Positions 48,549 through 62,376 of a stretch of 64,000 nt of DNA are shown here, in pieces; the first letter of the stretch is position 1; every line of letters begins with the position of its first letter. Source of the stretch: Galaxea fascicularis (taxonomy: Eukaryota > Cnidaria > Anthozoa > Scleractinia > Euphylliidae); contig OX419341.1 of assembly GCA_948470475.1 (NCBI GenBank), forward strand, positions 20,563,764 to 20,627,763, in the 5' to 3' direction. The notes under the pieces were generated by a model. It was not told where the DNA came from and ran no database searches. It worked only from the letters and a program-made list of their open reading frames with translations. A program made the position numbers and the translations under genes.

Positions 48549-49874
48549 GAAGGATTACTCCTGAACTAACCTTGTTGGTGTTTTGGTCACGACAAATCAA
48601 AATTAAGCAGTCGGTACTTCATAATAGTGATTTTAGTAAAATATTATTTGCCAGATATCACTAACATCCCCTGTAAAACTGATGGCTAAGTCAGATCTTA
48701 GATCACAAAACCAATAAATCAACGACTTCTGCGATTTGTGCCTCAGTTCAGCAAACGTTTTTTTTAATATTATTATTACTATTATTCTCATTTCACGGGC
48801 AATGAAGGTCATTATTCAATTCGTTTGTGAAAGACAACTTCTAACAAGGCGTTAAATTCCTCCAACATCTAAAGCTTTCACAAGAGAGGATTACAATATC
48901 ACCCGCTACATTAACAGTTAGAAGCTAAAACCAGATCGCTGAAATGATGCGAACTTGTTTGTTACTTTAAGGATACCCACCACCAGTCACATCACAATAA
49001 AATATAAACCTATCCAAAAGGCTGCCCTCTCATTTCAGAGGGAAAGAAACGCAACATACTTCGCACATCCTCGCCATCGAAATATGGAATTCTCTACAAC
49101 AAAGTTTACCCTAGGAAAGGGTCTCGTAAAACGAATCTCTTGGACAAATTCTCTGTACAAACTTATAGATTAAAAAAGATTTATCTTAGAAACACTGGTT
49201 AATGTGTTAATGTGCATCCACTTGCACCAAGACATCTTCGACCACAGCTATATTATTTGCCATGAAAAAGGGCAGCATATCGTTTTTGTCATCCACTATT
49301 TCTCTCGCACGCAACGCAACAATAGATAAGGCGTTTAATAATACACCCAAATCAAACAAACTATTCCTCTTGTTGTGGAAGCATGAAATTCTAGTGCTCA
49401 ACCGTCAAACGTTGAAAGCTAGCCTTTTAAATCTTGTATGTTCGTAGAAGAAGCTTTCTTCCCCTGCTGCTCTTTACAACCACATGACACACATAAAGAA
49501 TCCAACTTCCTTCTTTAATTAAACTTACGTTTCAGAAAAGCAATGTTGAAGTAAATCTTTTACGTGCGTATAGGTACCTAAACTTTAAATGAGTCAGTTT
49601 ACGTGGGTAAATAAAAACGACATGACAGTTAAACCAAGCTTTCGAACTTTCACGTTTACGTGCGGCTTTCCACACGTCTGTATGTTATGTACGAACGTAA
49701 CTGAAGCCTGTTGGATTTTACGCACGTAGTCGCAAATAAAAATTGGCCACAGTGTAATTTCACCTTTAGTGTAACCGTAAATCGAATTTGTTTCTTTTTC
49801 GCCTGAGGTAGTTATAATATATTTTTTAGGTACTCGCTAAATCGCTAGAGAGAAGATCGGCTCATTTATTTGAC

Positions 49875-50292
<418 letters not shown>

Positions 50293-53200
50293 TGACGCAG
50301 CAAGTTCAAATGCGTTCATTGATCACTTAAACCTATTCCTCACCGAATAGGGGACACATGAATTAAAGCACGTCCACTGCAAGCATAAATCTGCTAATAA
50401 ATTTACAAAAGTTCAAGTGACGGAAGGAAGAATCCTCTCTCGCTTTTCAGTAAATAATGTCCCCTCGTTCCAGTTTGCCAGCGCTTAGCTTGTGCTTTCT
50501 TGCTGGTGACCTTAGTAAAACTCACTCTAGGCTGCAACTTGAGTTCTTTCTCAGCAAAGTAAACCCTAAACGGTCCCGTTCTTTCCTTTATACGGACATA
50601 TAAAAACTTGGCTGAGTAAGAAGCACATTTACGATTTGGAAAGTGCGTTATTGGAGGCTAAGAGTGTCACCATCATGGCATCGCAGTATATCAGAGCAAA
50701 ATGGTGCTAACGGAGTTGTAATGAAGATAATTTGATTACCGCTCGAAGTATTCATAAGGAGTTCACGACATTGACCAAAGAATTCACCTGGTCTTCAAAT
50801 TAATCTGTGAAATTACAACAGCTAAATACGGCTTGACAATTCGTTTTCCATTATGTCCATACTCCTCAGGTCAGAAAGCCAAATATTGTATGTATATCCT
50901 GATTCACCACAATCTATTCACATGTGTAGCAAAGCTTCAATGCTTTCAATAAAATGAGCTGACATCTCAATCTACCAGCTGCGTATAAATTCATGGCTTT
51001 TTCAAATGAAGAAACACGTGAGTCACTGCTAGACTGGACGAGGTTACGATTCAATTGTCTCCCAAATAGAAACTTCTTCAACCAAAAGCTTTAATCTAAA
51101 AACCGCAGCGGTTTGTATACAAACCGGACTGAAGTCACAACTTTGTTCTTTGTCTGTCAAAAATGCATGTTTGATGCAAAGCAAATTAAATATAGAGCAC
51201 TCAATTTGCTAAAAACTGGCGACAGAGCACATGAGCAAGCGACAGATAGACACAATTGTAGCATTCAAGTTGTTCGAAATATTGAGACAAAACCTATCCG
51301 CTGAAACATGAGTAGCTTTGACCAAAAATTACAAATTTATTTCTATGTAGACGTAGATCTAGAAATTATACTCAGCCAATTTCCTCTTCGACTGAACTTT
51401 CATTTAATCCATTAATGTAAGAAAAAGAAAAAACAATTATATATTTTCGCAAATAATGGCCTTGGCTCTAGAAAATAGACATTGCGCAATTTGCACCAAA
51501 ATCCAATCTCGGGTAACCTATAAGAAAATGGCACAAAATCCTTTATGGAGTTCTAGCCTACTGATCATCATGAAATAAGAAAAATCGAAAATTCAGGGCA
51601 ACAGGCGACCAGTACAACTTGCACTTGTAGTAGTTCATTTCTCTCTCCTCTTCAGGGCGCGTTCTGGCAAAACCAGTCACAATAAAATCGGCTTCGAATC
51701 TCCCAGCATGACGTATTTGTGATATTCATTGCAAGATTGCGCCTATAAATTTGGAAAGTCTTTGCCCCTGTTCTTGTAGACATGAAATTAATCGTCTTCC
51801 AGAACATAGTCATAGATATTTTTCTAACTGTTCATCCCCATGATTAGCTTCATCGCAACTCGTAACGTCTGCAATTTGCGAATGTTATTTGCATTAAACC
51901 ATGGTAGATTCAAGTTAAGCATTATCGTTGCCATTTTACGAGATCTGGTTGCTCTCTGATAACGAACTAGTCCAGTCGACCATAACTGCGCTATTGTTCA
52001 AAAAAAATAAACAAATTTTACCTTTGTTTAGTTACCTATTAGAATGAACTGTTAACCATCGCCTTGCAAAGCACTATGATCTTGTACAGCAAAGACGTAC
52101 CTGAAAGGAAACCAAAATTATTTTTAGTTGCATTCATTAATCATGTCAAAAAATGCACGTCACATTAATACCTTCAGATGCAGTATTCTCAGCAAGTCCT
52201 AAACTGGCTCTTCCACCAATCTTAAGTAGCTTTCGTTGTGTTGCGCACACAATCGTCACTATGTGCTTTAAATCAATTCACAGATTAAAAACGGAATTGC
52301 AGTAATCTGCAACCTTGAAGGTTCTACCAGGATCATCAGGCTAAATAACTTAAACAAGACAACATATCTCGGGTGCACCCAACGAGAAACTTCGATGAAA
52401 TATCTGTTCGGGAGACCACGGTCTACTCGTTCTAAGACTTTCGGATAATGCATTGTCAAAAGCTAATGATTTCTCAACTAAAACATCACCTAAAAGATTC
52501 GCAACCAGTTAAATCCAGGGGAAAATAGTCCCTTAAATTTTCGGAAGCGATATTTTGCCTCCAGAATGTCCTTGAATTTAAAAGTTCAATCTAACAAATG
52601 CAGAAGATTGTGTACAGGTAAGAATTAATTCTCGAGTAATAACTTTGTTCTTTGTTGGTGAAAAGAGCATGAACGCGAATGAAATATAAAGTACTCAATT
52701 TGCGGAATGCGACAGCATACGAGGAAGCGATAAATAAACACAATTAAGGCATTCACGTATTAAGACAAAACCCACCATTGAAATATTAGCACCTAGGGCC
52801 AAAATTAGAATTTCGTTACTATGTAGACGTAGAAACTCTCCTCGGCCAATGATTGCCACTTAGACTCGATTATGTGAATCTATTCGTGTGAAAAAACATT
52901 TTGCAAATAACGGTCTTTGGTTTTAGAAAACAGAACTTCCTTCATTTGCTATAAAACATAATACAGCTACCGTTATGGGGGTATATGTGGCAAACTAAAT
53001 CAGTCACACCCTTCATGGCATCTGTTCCGTAACGTCCAGTAAATTCACCATTTTGGAGCCCTTTAGATGCACCATACCCTTCGATAAACTGTAAGTTAGA
53101 AGAAATGCAAAGCAAAGTAAAGTATGGAAATTAAGTAAAACTCTTCGCTAAGTCAGACACAAAGTCACAGTTCCGCATGCTAAAATTAACAGAAAATAGA

Positions 53201-53497
53201 TTTTCTAAATCACGAGACCACGGGCAGTTTGGTCGACTTCAAGCTAAAATCCTACAAGCGATCACGCCCACCAGAATCTTCGTAACGTCCTCCAAATTAA
53301 CTTAATGCTGGGTAACTCCGAATTGTCAATGAAACCATGGTCTATTGAAGTTGAGCATAATTTACGCCTTCGAGAATAAGGTCATGCCATCTGTTAGGTA
53401 ACTGATTACGAAATAGCCCAGTCAAGGATAACTACCGTATTGTTCATAGTAAAAAGTTTACCTTTCTTTGTTATGTTTTAACATGCACTGTTAACCA

Positions 53498-53697
53498 TAG
53501 CCTGCGAGCGCATACGTATTTCCGGTTGTCGCTTCTCTCCGCCCGAAAAGACTCGACATCTTTTGCCATTTTCTTTTACACGTGCACTCGTATGCTTCAC
53601 ACACAACACGCGTGTTTAGTTCAGGATTTTTATAAACTCGATTGTGATTGTTCCAAAAAAAATGACGTAATGGAAACGTTTGTGGAGTCGTTTTCGC
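53498..53697. mobile_element. TAGCCTGCG-end MITE, 3'-deleted copy (unit B)
   Basis: Same insertion site and sequence as 47145-47375, but the last ~30 bp of the element and the right target duplication are missing. The insertion therefore predates the A/B duplication, and the deletion came later. Confidence 0.8.
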
Positions 53698-53957
53698 TCA
53701 TCGCCTTGCAAAACAGTACTGAAAGTTTACTGCGGAAACGTACCTGAAAGGAAAACCAAAACAATTTCCAGCTACATAAATCGTGTCAAAGTATGTACAT
53801 CTGTGTTCTTAGACCCTTTACTCCACAGCAGGTCTTAAACATGTTGTGTTGCGGACAGATTCGTCACTATACGTTTTAAATCAAATCATAGATTTTCCGA
53901 TCAAAACGTGATTATTGTCCGATTGTGTATAAAATCATTACGTTTTCCTAATTCGTC

Positions 53958-56766
53958 AAAAGTTGAAAGCTAGCCTTTTAAATCTTGTATGTTCGTAGCA
54001 GAAGCTTTCTTCCCCTGCTGCCCTTTGCAACCACATAACACACACATAACGAATCCAACTTCCCTCTTTAATTTAACTTTAACGTTTCAGAAAAGCATCA
54101 ATGTTAAAGTGAATCTTCTGCGTGCGTATAGATCGTTTCACTGTCACGCAATAAATAAATAAATCGAAAACCAGCCAGTGGAAAAAGTCAAGAATTCGTG
54201 ATGTTATAGACGATAAATAAAGAAGACACTTCTCTAAGTTTTAGGCCTTTGCCCTTCACCAAACGTCAGATATTCGTCGAAATGTTTCGCAGAAATTTAC
54301 AGAGCCCAGTATTAAAATGCCATCTTGGTGCACATCTGTTGTGCACCAATATGGCGCCAGAAAATAGTGTCAACAACTGGAACTTATTTTGGCTATCTGG
54401 GCGACTGATCATCAGTACTGACCAAACAGGTATTTCCACAAGCACTTTTCCTTATGCTTTAACTTCTAAAAAAGCTCAAAATCATGAGATAAGTATACAT
54501 TTTTCAAAAAACTCGATCGTAGCCTTGTGTCACGCACCGCCATAACCCCAAAACTCAAAATGCTCTAGTTTCCAAACGAAGCACACCATTGAGCTGTAAA
54601 ATAGTAAACAGATATAAATTTAATGCCTCTTATGCCTGATGAGGATAGAAACTTTCGTGGTTCTTTACTTTTGGATTTTAGAAAGTATGACGTTCAGCGA
54701 AAACGATCTATAGGTACCTTTAAATGAGTCAGGTTACGTGGATAAATAAAAACGACATGACAGTTGAACCATGTTTACTCAACTTTTACGTTTACGTGCG
54801 GCTTGTCACACGTCTGTATGTGGTGTACGAACGTAAAGCCTGTTGAACTTTACGTACGTAGACGCAAGTAAAATTGGCCACAGTGTAATTCCACCTTTAG
54901 TATAACCGTAAACCGAATTTGTTTCTTTTTCGCCTGAGGTAGCTGTAATATATTTTTTAGGTACTCGCTAAATCGACAGAGAGAAGTTCGGCTCATCTAT
55001 TTGACGCAGCAAGTTCAAATGCGTTCATTGATCACTTAAACCTTTTCCTCGCAGAATATCGGACACACGAATTAAAGCACATCCACTGCAAGCAGAAAAC
55101 TGCTAATAAATTCACAAAAGTTCAAGTGACGGAAGGAAGAATCCTCTCTTGCTTTTGAGGAAATAATGTCCCCTCGTTCCAGTGTGCCAGCGCTTAGCTT
55201 GTGCTTTCTTGCTGGTGACCTTAGTAAAACTCACTCTAGGCTATAACTTTCAATTGAGTTCTTACTCAGCGAAGTAAACCCTGAACGGTTCCGTTCTTTC
55301 CTTTATATGGAAACACGAAAACTTGGCTGCATGAGCAATAAACACATTTTACGATTTGGAAAGTGCGTTATTGGAGGCTAAGAGTGTCACCATCATCGCG
55401 GCATATCAGAGCAAAATGGTACTAACGGAGTTGTAATGGAGATAATTTGATTACCCCTCGAAGTCATAAGGAGTGCATGGCATTAACCAAAGGTTTCACT
55501 TGGGCTTCAAACTGATTGTGAAATAACAATAGCTAACCACGACTTGACAACACTGACACGGTTCATTTTCCATTATGTTCGTACACCTCAGGTCTGAAAG
55601 CCAAATATTGGGTGTATATCCTGATTCACCACAATCTATTCACATGTGCAGCGCAGCCTCGAGAAAGATACTGCATTAATTTATAACGATAAATAATAAC
55701 TTGAATAAAATTAGTTTACATCTCAATCTACCATGAGCTTAAACTGCATATAAATTCATGGCTTTTGCAAATGAACTGAAAAGTGAGTCACTGCTAGACT
55801 GGACGAGGTCTAGAAACTGCTTCAGTCAAAAGCTTTAACTTTGTTCTTTGTCTGCGAAAAATGCATCTCAATTTGTTTAAAGAGAGATAGCATTTGAGCA
55901 AGCGATCGATAGACGCAATTGTGGCATTCAAGTTGATCAAAATATTGAGACAAAACCTACCACCAAAACACTTATTTAGTAGCTTTAATATCCTAACCCT
56001 AACATTTTCTTATTATGAATTTATTGCTTACTTGATGTATGACGTCCGACATGGAATTTCACTAAAAAGTATTCAAGCTTTATTTCATATGTCTCTAGTA
56101 TCCATGAATATAACACTCGATCCTCTGAGTCCCACAATCTCTACATAAAACATTCCCGACTGTCCATCCATGCTAATTCCTTTTCAAGAATCGGAGCTAA
56201 ATTATGGAACGAAATTCCTTTATCTTTAAGAAACCTCTCAAAAAATGCATTTCAAAGGAAAATTAAACAAAACCTCACAAATATATTAAATGCTGAGTAC
56301 TCCTACATTGATGTCCCTGAAATTATCCTAAAAATGAAATCCTTCTCTAGCCAGATCTCACATAGATAGTGTAACATGTATCTACAGTTCAGGCTAATTA
56401 TAGTATTTAACCACCTTATAATAGCATAAATAATTTTACTTTTACTCCTTATGTGTAACCATTTATTAACTAAAACTTAACTGTAACTTCTTATTTTGAA
56501 ATCACTAAGTAACTGTAACTTTCATCTTTAAGCGTACCGGCCTAGATTAGCCTTTGCTACCTGCCGGTTTGCTTAAATTTGTATGTAAATTGTTTTTCTT
56601 TTTGTTTGTAAAAAATGTAACATTGACTGAAAGACAGGAATAAATGTATGTATGTATGTATCAGCTTTGACCAAAAATTACAAATTTACTTCTGTGTAGA
56701 CGTAGATCTAGAAGTAATAATTGCCTTTTCGACTAGAGTATCATTTTAATTCCCACATGAAAGAAA

Positions 56767-56801
<35 letters not shown>

Positions 56802-58340
56802 TTTTTTTTGCAAATAATGGCCCTGACTCTAGAAAATAGACATTGTGAAATTTGAAATAAATACAACCTCCTTAACCTATATGAAAATCGCGCAAACGTC
56901 TTTGTGGAGTTCTAACATACTGACCATAAAGTCAAAAAAATTGAAAATTCAGGGCCACAGGCGACCATTGCAACTTGTGGTTTGCGTGCCTCGTTTCTCT
57001 CTCGGTGGGCGTGTTTTGGCAAAAGCAGTCACAATGAAATCGCTTTCACATCTCCCAGTTAAACTACGGCATGACGCCACGTATATTTACCACTTTCGAG
57101 CTTTTTAGATATATCAGGAAACATATTCTTCGACAAACTGTAATTGAGAGGAACATTCAAACTAAATTGATACATAGTAATTGAGTAAAACAATTTGCTA
57201 AGCCAGACATAAAGCCACAGTTCCGTGATGTTAAAATTAACTGACGCTGGGTTTTCTTATTCACGGTTTGGGCAACTACGGGGAGCCAAAATACTGTTTG
57301 AAAGCGAGTTTAAGCCTACCACAACCTGCGTTTAAATCCGAAAGAGTATTCAAGAGTTTGTTGCCTAGAAATCTGTCACGCCTAAACACACTTGGTGATA
57401 TGTCCAAAACTCATCATACGGGTTGAAGTTAGTTCGTCAGTACTAAATCGTTTGCTTTTGGTTTTGCCACGTGGTTCTAGCCATGACTAAAATTACAGCT
57501 ATACGTGGCACTGAAAAACCTGCAAGATTGAATTAAATTATGACCAAAAGCGGCGAGAACTCGAGCTGCATAAATCATGTCAAAATATGTACATACCCTC
57601 AGACGGTGTAATGTACTTTTTCTAATTTGCCATTTTGATTGTGGTCGTCGTTTTTTATTTAACTGGATCTGGTGCGGGTCAGACAACTTAATAGGCATGC
57701 AAGAAATTCAATAAAAAGGCGGAGTTTCCTAAAGCATGATTTCAAACAAATCGAAAAAAAAAACAGAAATGCATAAGAAATAATTGCAATCTAGTTGGCT
57801 TCGAAACCAGGCCCGTAAAAAGTGCTTTAATAGTCTACCAATTTGCGGATGTTATTTGCATTAAACCATGGTAGATTAAAGTTTAGCGGTGTTGTTGTAA
57901 TTTCACGAAATCTAGTGACTCTCTGATTACGAACCAGGCCAGGTGACGATAACTGCGTTATTGTTCAAGAAAAATAACCATTTTACCTTTGTTTCGTTAG
58001 AATGCATTGTTAACCATCGTTTTGCAAAGCAGTAATTGATCTTGTACAGTAGTACCTGAAAGGAAACCAAAATAATTTTGAAATGCATTAATCATGAGAA
58101 TGATGTATGTATATGAGATAAATCATAGATGCCATTAATCATGTCAAAAAACGCACATTTAAATACCTCAGATGCTACATTCTCAGCAAGTCCTAAATTG
58201 GCTTTTCCACCACCCTTAAGTAGCTTTTGTTGTATTGCCCACGCAATCACTAGCACTGTCACTGTTTGTTTTGAACCGATTCACAGATTAAAAACGGAAA
58301 TGCCATAATCTACAACCTTGAAGGTTCCACCACGATCACC
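53958..58340. repeat. Segmental tandem duplication, unit C
   Basis: It starts with AAAGTTGAAAGCTAGCC and ends where similarity to the other units stops, after CACCAGGCT (58340). It contains a private segment at about 54130-54720 with an unrecognised 98-codon frame (54249-54545), and the LINE insertion at 55987-56662. The MITE-bearing block of A and B is absent. Confidence 0.75.
55987..56662 (+). mobile_element. 5'-truncated LINE insertion in unit C
   Basis: Plus-strand codons include LMYDVRHGISLKSIQALF, then after a frameshift SIHEYNTRSSESHN, FSRIGAKLWNEIPLSLRNL and SYIDVPEII, ending with TAG at about 56370. This is the typical C terminus of a CR1/L2-type ORF2. The tail is AATAAATG(TATG)n at 56638-56660. 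AGCTTT flanks both sides (55981-55986, 56663-56668). Units A and B show the uninterrupted site (GTAGCTTTGACC). Confidence 0.85.
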
Positions 58341-58971
58341 AGGCTTTCCTTTACGAAAAATCTCGGTGAGACACGGGCGAGATTCACGCCATAACCAGCG
58401 AAAATTCGAACGTGACAATCATTGCGATAATTTGGCTGACACGAGCGAGACAAGAAACAAACGATAATTAAGCGAGAATACCGCGAGACAAATGCATCGC
58501 CGTGACATTTGGATGGTTTACTGAGCGAGAATCCGGCCAGTTACAACATGGTTTGTATGGGTGTTCACTCCACCGTGTGCTCAAAATGTCAATATGAATG
58601 TCAGACCACATTCAATTGCCAGTTGGTGTGATTTCTTTTTATGGCTAATCGAGCCTGACGTAATTCGACTGACAAGTGATTGAAACACAAATAACAATTG
58701 AGCGAGAATAGGGCGCGATATTTGTACTGTTGTGCCACTTAGATCACCCAATTAACAACAAAATAATTTCCCCAGCTATGAAGGTTTTTATATTAGTGCT
58801 GAATGTTAAATAAAGAAAATTGCCCAATGAAATATTTCTCGTTATTAATTAAGCTTAGATTAAAACTCCACATTCAACAACGGCGTTGCAAAGTCTCCCA
58901 AATCACATGCCATTGCAGTCAGAGAATATTTATTCAATCTCAAACGAAATCCATAACTGTTGTTTTGTACA
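58341..58971. other. Gene-free stretch
   Basis: GAGCGAGA and CGAGACA motifs recur (58372-58520, 58690) without a clear period. No gene seen. Confidence 0.4.
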
Positions 58972-59333
58972 TGTAATGAATTAAACCGAAATGGGTATTT
59001 GTAAAGCATTCACTTCATCAGAGAGAGAATACAAACCGAAATGGTGCAATAGGGGGTTGTTTATTTATAGTTCCCATAAACTCGTGGCATATTTGATGTA
59101 ATACATTTACATACCGTTTTCAGTGCCCTCTTAATTGCCTTTGGACTCATTCCCTTCAGTGCTATCCCCTTCGTATCCAACACTTCTCAGTTAACGTAAT
59201 ATCTTTTATCCCGAAGTAAAATTACTGCAACCTAGTTCCATCCTTCTGAATACCGCGTGTCCGTAAAACTACGGATGGTCCCCAAAGCATGCCGGGGGGC
59301 GTACAATAGTCACGCAACGCATGCGATATTACA
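58972..59333 (-). repeat. Probable 3' LTR (362 bp)
   Basis: On the minus strand it begins TGTAATATCGCATGCG, directly after the purine run AAAAGGAGGGA (59334-59344). It ends CATTACA, giving 6-bp inverted ends TGTAAT/ATTACA. It holds GGGATAAAAGAT, a TATA-like site, and AATAAA near 59067. The outer border is inferred from the end motif, since the second LTR is outside the window. Confidence 0.5.
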
Positions 59334-59514
59334 TCCCTCCTTTTCTTGGACACTACTAGCTAGCAGGTAAACAAGACTGAACGTTAAGCTAACATAGTTT
59401 TCAATGTTCTGAAGTCTTAAGCTACTAAACATAACTGCCCGTGAAAAACGCATACAGACCAGAGTGTTCTTTGAAAAGTTTACAACGTGAACTATCACAA
59501 CACGGACTAACAGT

Positions 59515-60234
59515 TCAGATCCCTTCAATTAATCTCCTCGGCGGGCGGACAGTTCGCTTTGGTATGGAAATACTAAGTTGAGGTGGATGTAGCGCAATTT
59601 CCTCTTCTCTTCCGGTTGTCGGGGACGTTTCTTTCTTGAGGGGTAGGATGTTCTCACAGCTGTCATCATGAGTGTCGCACTCTTGGTTCAGCGTGTGTGG
59701 AATGCTGCGGAACATGGAGACATTTCTGGTTACCTTGGACCCATCATCTCGTTGGGCGGTAACCATGGTACCTTTCCTTTCCGTAATTACAAGAGGAGTT
59801 GGGTTAAATGGTGTCGACAGTTTGTTTAGCCGAGGTTGTTTCACTAGAACAGTGTCTCCTGTATCAATAGGGTTTGCTTCAGCGTGTAGGCGTTAGTCTG
59901 CACAGCGTTTCATGATGTCTTTCGCCTCCACATCGCGCCTACGCACATTTCTGTCGTCTGGATGAGTAAATGATTCAGCATCTGGCATCTTCGTACGCGG
60001 GTCGCGACCAAACAGAAGACGGTATGGAGTAAACCATGTGGTGTTATGAGGATTATAGCGGTATGCTCGCAGAAACTGATGCATGGCGTAGATCCAGCTC
60101 TGCCCTTTGATCTTCGCCGACTTGACTGCTTTCATCAAGGGTTTGTTGAAGTTTTCAACTTGCCCGTTAGCCTTCGGCCAGAGGGGAGTTATCTTGCGAT
60201 GTTTGACGCCACAGGTCTTAAAAAACCTTTCCAA
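59515..60234 (-). pseudogene. pol: Integrase C-terminal half
   Basis: The piece begins with FFKTCGVKHRKITPLWPKAN and GQVENF, which holds the third catalytic residue, glutamate. It continues through the C-terminal region with YRYNPHNTTWFTPYRLLFGR, typical of gypsy integrases. A single in-frame TAA at 59893-59895 interrupts it, and the same frame continues to the TAA near 59515. The join to the upstream core needs a one-base shift near 60225. Integrase would insert the cDNA into the genome. Confidence 0.85.
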
Positions 60235-61120
60235 GCTTGGCTGTTGAAAGGCGGGTCGTTATCGGTTTTCACACTGTCAGAATATCCATAGGTACAGAAC
60301 ACTTTGTCCACGACTTGAATAACCGGTTCAGCAGCAGTGGAGCGTACAACCTCTACAATAGGCAAACGGGAATACTCGTCTGTAATGACCATAAAGTACT
60401 GACCAGACGGAACAGGACCACAGACGTCTATGCTGAGGTTGATCCACGGACCACGTGGAAGGTTCGACATGTTGAGTGGTTCTGCGTGTTGTCTGGTAGT
60501 GTTAGCTTGACACGGTACGCAGCGTCGTACGGCGTCTTCTACGGTAGTGTTGATGCCTGGGAACCAAACTTTGATCCTAATCAACGCTTTAGTCTTGCTT
60601 ATGCCTTGATGACCTTCGTGGGCCAACTGTACGGCTCTGGCTTGTAGTGACGTAGGCACTACGATTCGCGTGTTTCTGAGCAGCAAGTTTCCGTGACGGC
60701 TTACAGTGAGCTCATCTCTGACGTTCTGAAACTGGCGGAGGGCAGCCTGGTCAACGTCATACTTGTCAACATCGTGCCAGCGTCCGGTGTTGCATAGTTC
60801 GATAACGGTTTGAAATACCTTGTCTTTCGATGTGGCGGCTTGTACTTCCTCGATTGTGATTGCATTAGGTACAGAGGTCTGTGAAATGAAGTCCACGTAT
60901 TCCTCTGCGATCTTCTCTTCTCGACTCGATCGGACGTTCTTGGTCACGGGGTGTCTTGACATGTAATCTGCAGGGTTGTCTTTGCCTGGACGAAATACAG
61001 TTGTTAGGTCATAGGGCTGGAGCCTGAGTGACCATCGAGCAATTCGCAACGGAGGGTAGCTAGGGTGTGGCTTGCTCCAGATGTGCACCAACGGCTTATG
61101 ATCAGTAACTACCGTGAATG
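60189..61120 (-). pseudogene. pol: RNase H remnant and integrase core
   Basis: It starts with FTVVTDHKPL, RPGKDNPADYMSRHP (end of the RNase H region). Then comes the integrase zinc-binding HHCC region (HEGHQGISKTKALIRIKVWF... with CVPCQ), and the core with INLSIDVCGPVPSG (first Asp) and SVKTDNDPPFNS (second Asp). The frame is open for 300 codons. The first part of RNase H is missing: the sequence jumps from the reverse-transcriptase thumb at about 61145 to FTVVTDHKPL. Confidence 0.9.
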
Positions 61121-61134
61121 AGGCACCATAGAGG

Positions 61135-62079
61135 TTATCTGAGGTTCAGCCGCGTCTTGAAGCGCTTTAACTTTCTCAGCGGCAGGTGCAAGTCCATCAG
61201 CAGAAAATATGTACTCAAAGAACTTGATGCTTGGCTTGTTGAACTCGCACTTCGTCGGATTGACCGTAAGGCCGGACTCGAGAAGTCACTGCGGAGCGTT
61301 TGGTCGAGTGCGGCGTCGTGTTCGCTCTGGTTGCTGTCATAAACCATGATGTCATCACTAACATTACGTGCTCTGGGAATATCGGCTATCAGCGTCTGGA
61401 TGGTATGTTGCAAAAAAACCCGGCGGTGGAGTAGATTCCAAAACTGAGCCTCTTATACTGGTACAATCCCACGTGCGTGGAGAATGTGGTGATGTATCCC
61501 CATGACGGATGAAGCTCTAGCTGGTGGTACCCGGATTTTTTAGTCGAGCTTGCTGAAGACAGTCGCGCCATTGAGGTCTGCTGTGAGCTCATCGATAGTT
61601 GGGGTGATGTGTCTCGTTCTCAAGATGGCACGATTCGCGTCTCGCATGTCAACAAAGAGGCGTATTTCGTTTGGACTCTTGGGTTTGGGTGGGGTAACAA
61701 TTCTGGATACCCATTCAGTCGGGCCGGAGACTTTCTCGATGATACCTTGTTCTAACTTCTGCATTTCGGCTGCCACCTTAGTGCGCATGTGAAATGGTGT
61801 TCCATCATGTTTGCGTGCGACCGGCGGGACAGTTTTGTCAATATGAAGTGTTACTTGAGTGTTTTTGAGACAGCCAATCCCGTCACTTATGCCTGGGTAC
61901 TTTGCGTAGAGTTTAGTTGATTCCAACTGAGGTGTGTTGGAAAGGTGCTTCACACCAATAGAAAGTACACCTAGCCTCTCGGCTGTCTCTTTGCCCAAAA
62001 GTGGAGGCGATTTACCAGGAACAACGAGAAAATCGGCCTGAATAGGCTCGCCGCCTTCAACCTGGATGGGTGCGGACAC
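61135..62079 (-). pseudogene. pol: Reverse transcriptase, frame-broken
   Basis: In order: KLEQGIIEKVSGPTEWVS, IRLFVDMRDANRAI and GATVFSKLD in one frame (to 61540). A second frame has SGYHQLELHPSWGYITTFST and YKRLSFGIYST. A third has RNVSDDIMVYDSNQSEHDAA, where SDDI is the catalytic aspartate box. Two frame changes near 61540 and 61400, and another near 61290, break the enzyme. It would copy the element's RNA into DNA. Confidence 0.9.
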
Positions 62080-62163
62080 AAGCTGACGACACGGGATTGG
62101 TGAAAAGCCATACGGATGGATGAGACGGCGACAATCGTTAAAGGGCGTGCCAATTTCTTTAAG

Positions 62164-62367
62164 CTACTTAGCAATGACAGTGTTTATAGTGTTGCAAGAA
62201 GCGCCTGAGTCAATAACAATGTAGACCCCTACACCGTTAATCAAGACTGGAATGTTACAACAACCATCAAGTGCATACGCGTACTCGTCAGTGTAGGAGT
62301 CATTATAATCAGCACTTGCGTTAGTGTCACGCAACGCTTCATCGGCAACGTCGCCTACATAACACAC
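62164..62367 (-). pseudogene. pol: Retropepsin-like protease region
   Basis: INGVGVYIVIDSGASCNTIN contains the DSGA active-site motif of retroviral-type aspartic proteases. A TAG at 62164-62166 ends the frame, and a shift is needed to continue into the reverse-transcriptase frame. The gag nucleocapsid frame stops just upstream on the coding strand. Confidence 0.8.
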
Positions 62368-62376
62368 GTTAGTTTT

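Larger units (their letters stand above)
42325..49404. repeat. Segmental tandem duplication, unit A
   Basis: First and longest of three diverged direct repeats. Blocks shared with unit B: 42430-42690 with 49560-49870; 42690-43990 with 50305-51700; 44585-45430 with 51715-52555; 46215-47140 with 52560-53500; 47388-47650 with 53698-53957. Shared with unit C: 42430-44150 with 54720-57240 (LINE removed), and a block near 44750-45215 with 57840-58340. Unit A alone carries 43990-44585 relative to B, 45430-46215, and 47650-48880. No gene is recognised in any unit. The start matches 48880-49030, so the exact unit border is uncertain. Confidence 0.8.

Noticed and set aside
60237..60647. 136-codon plus-strand frame
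   Set aside because: Antisense shadow of the integrase core on the minus strand.
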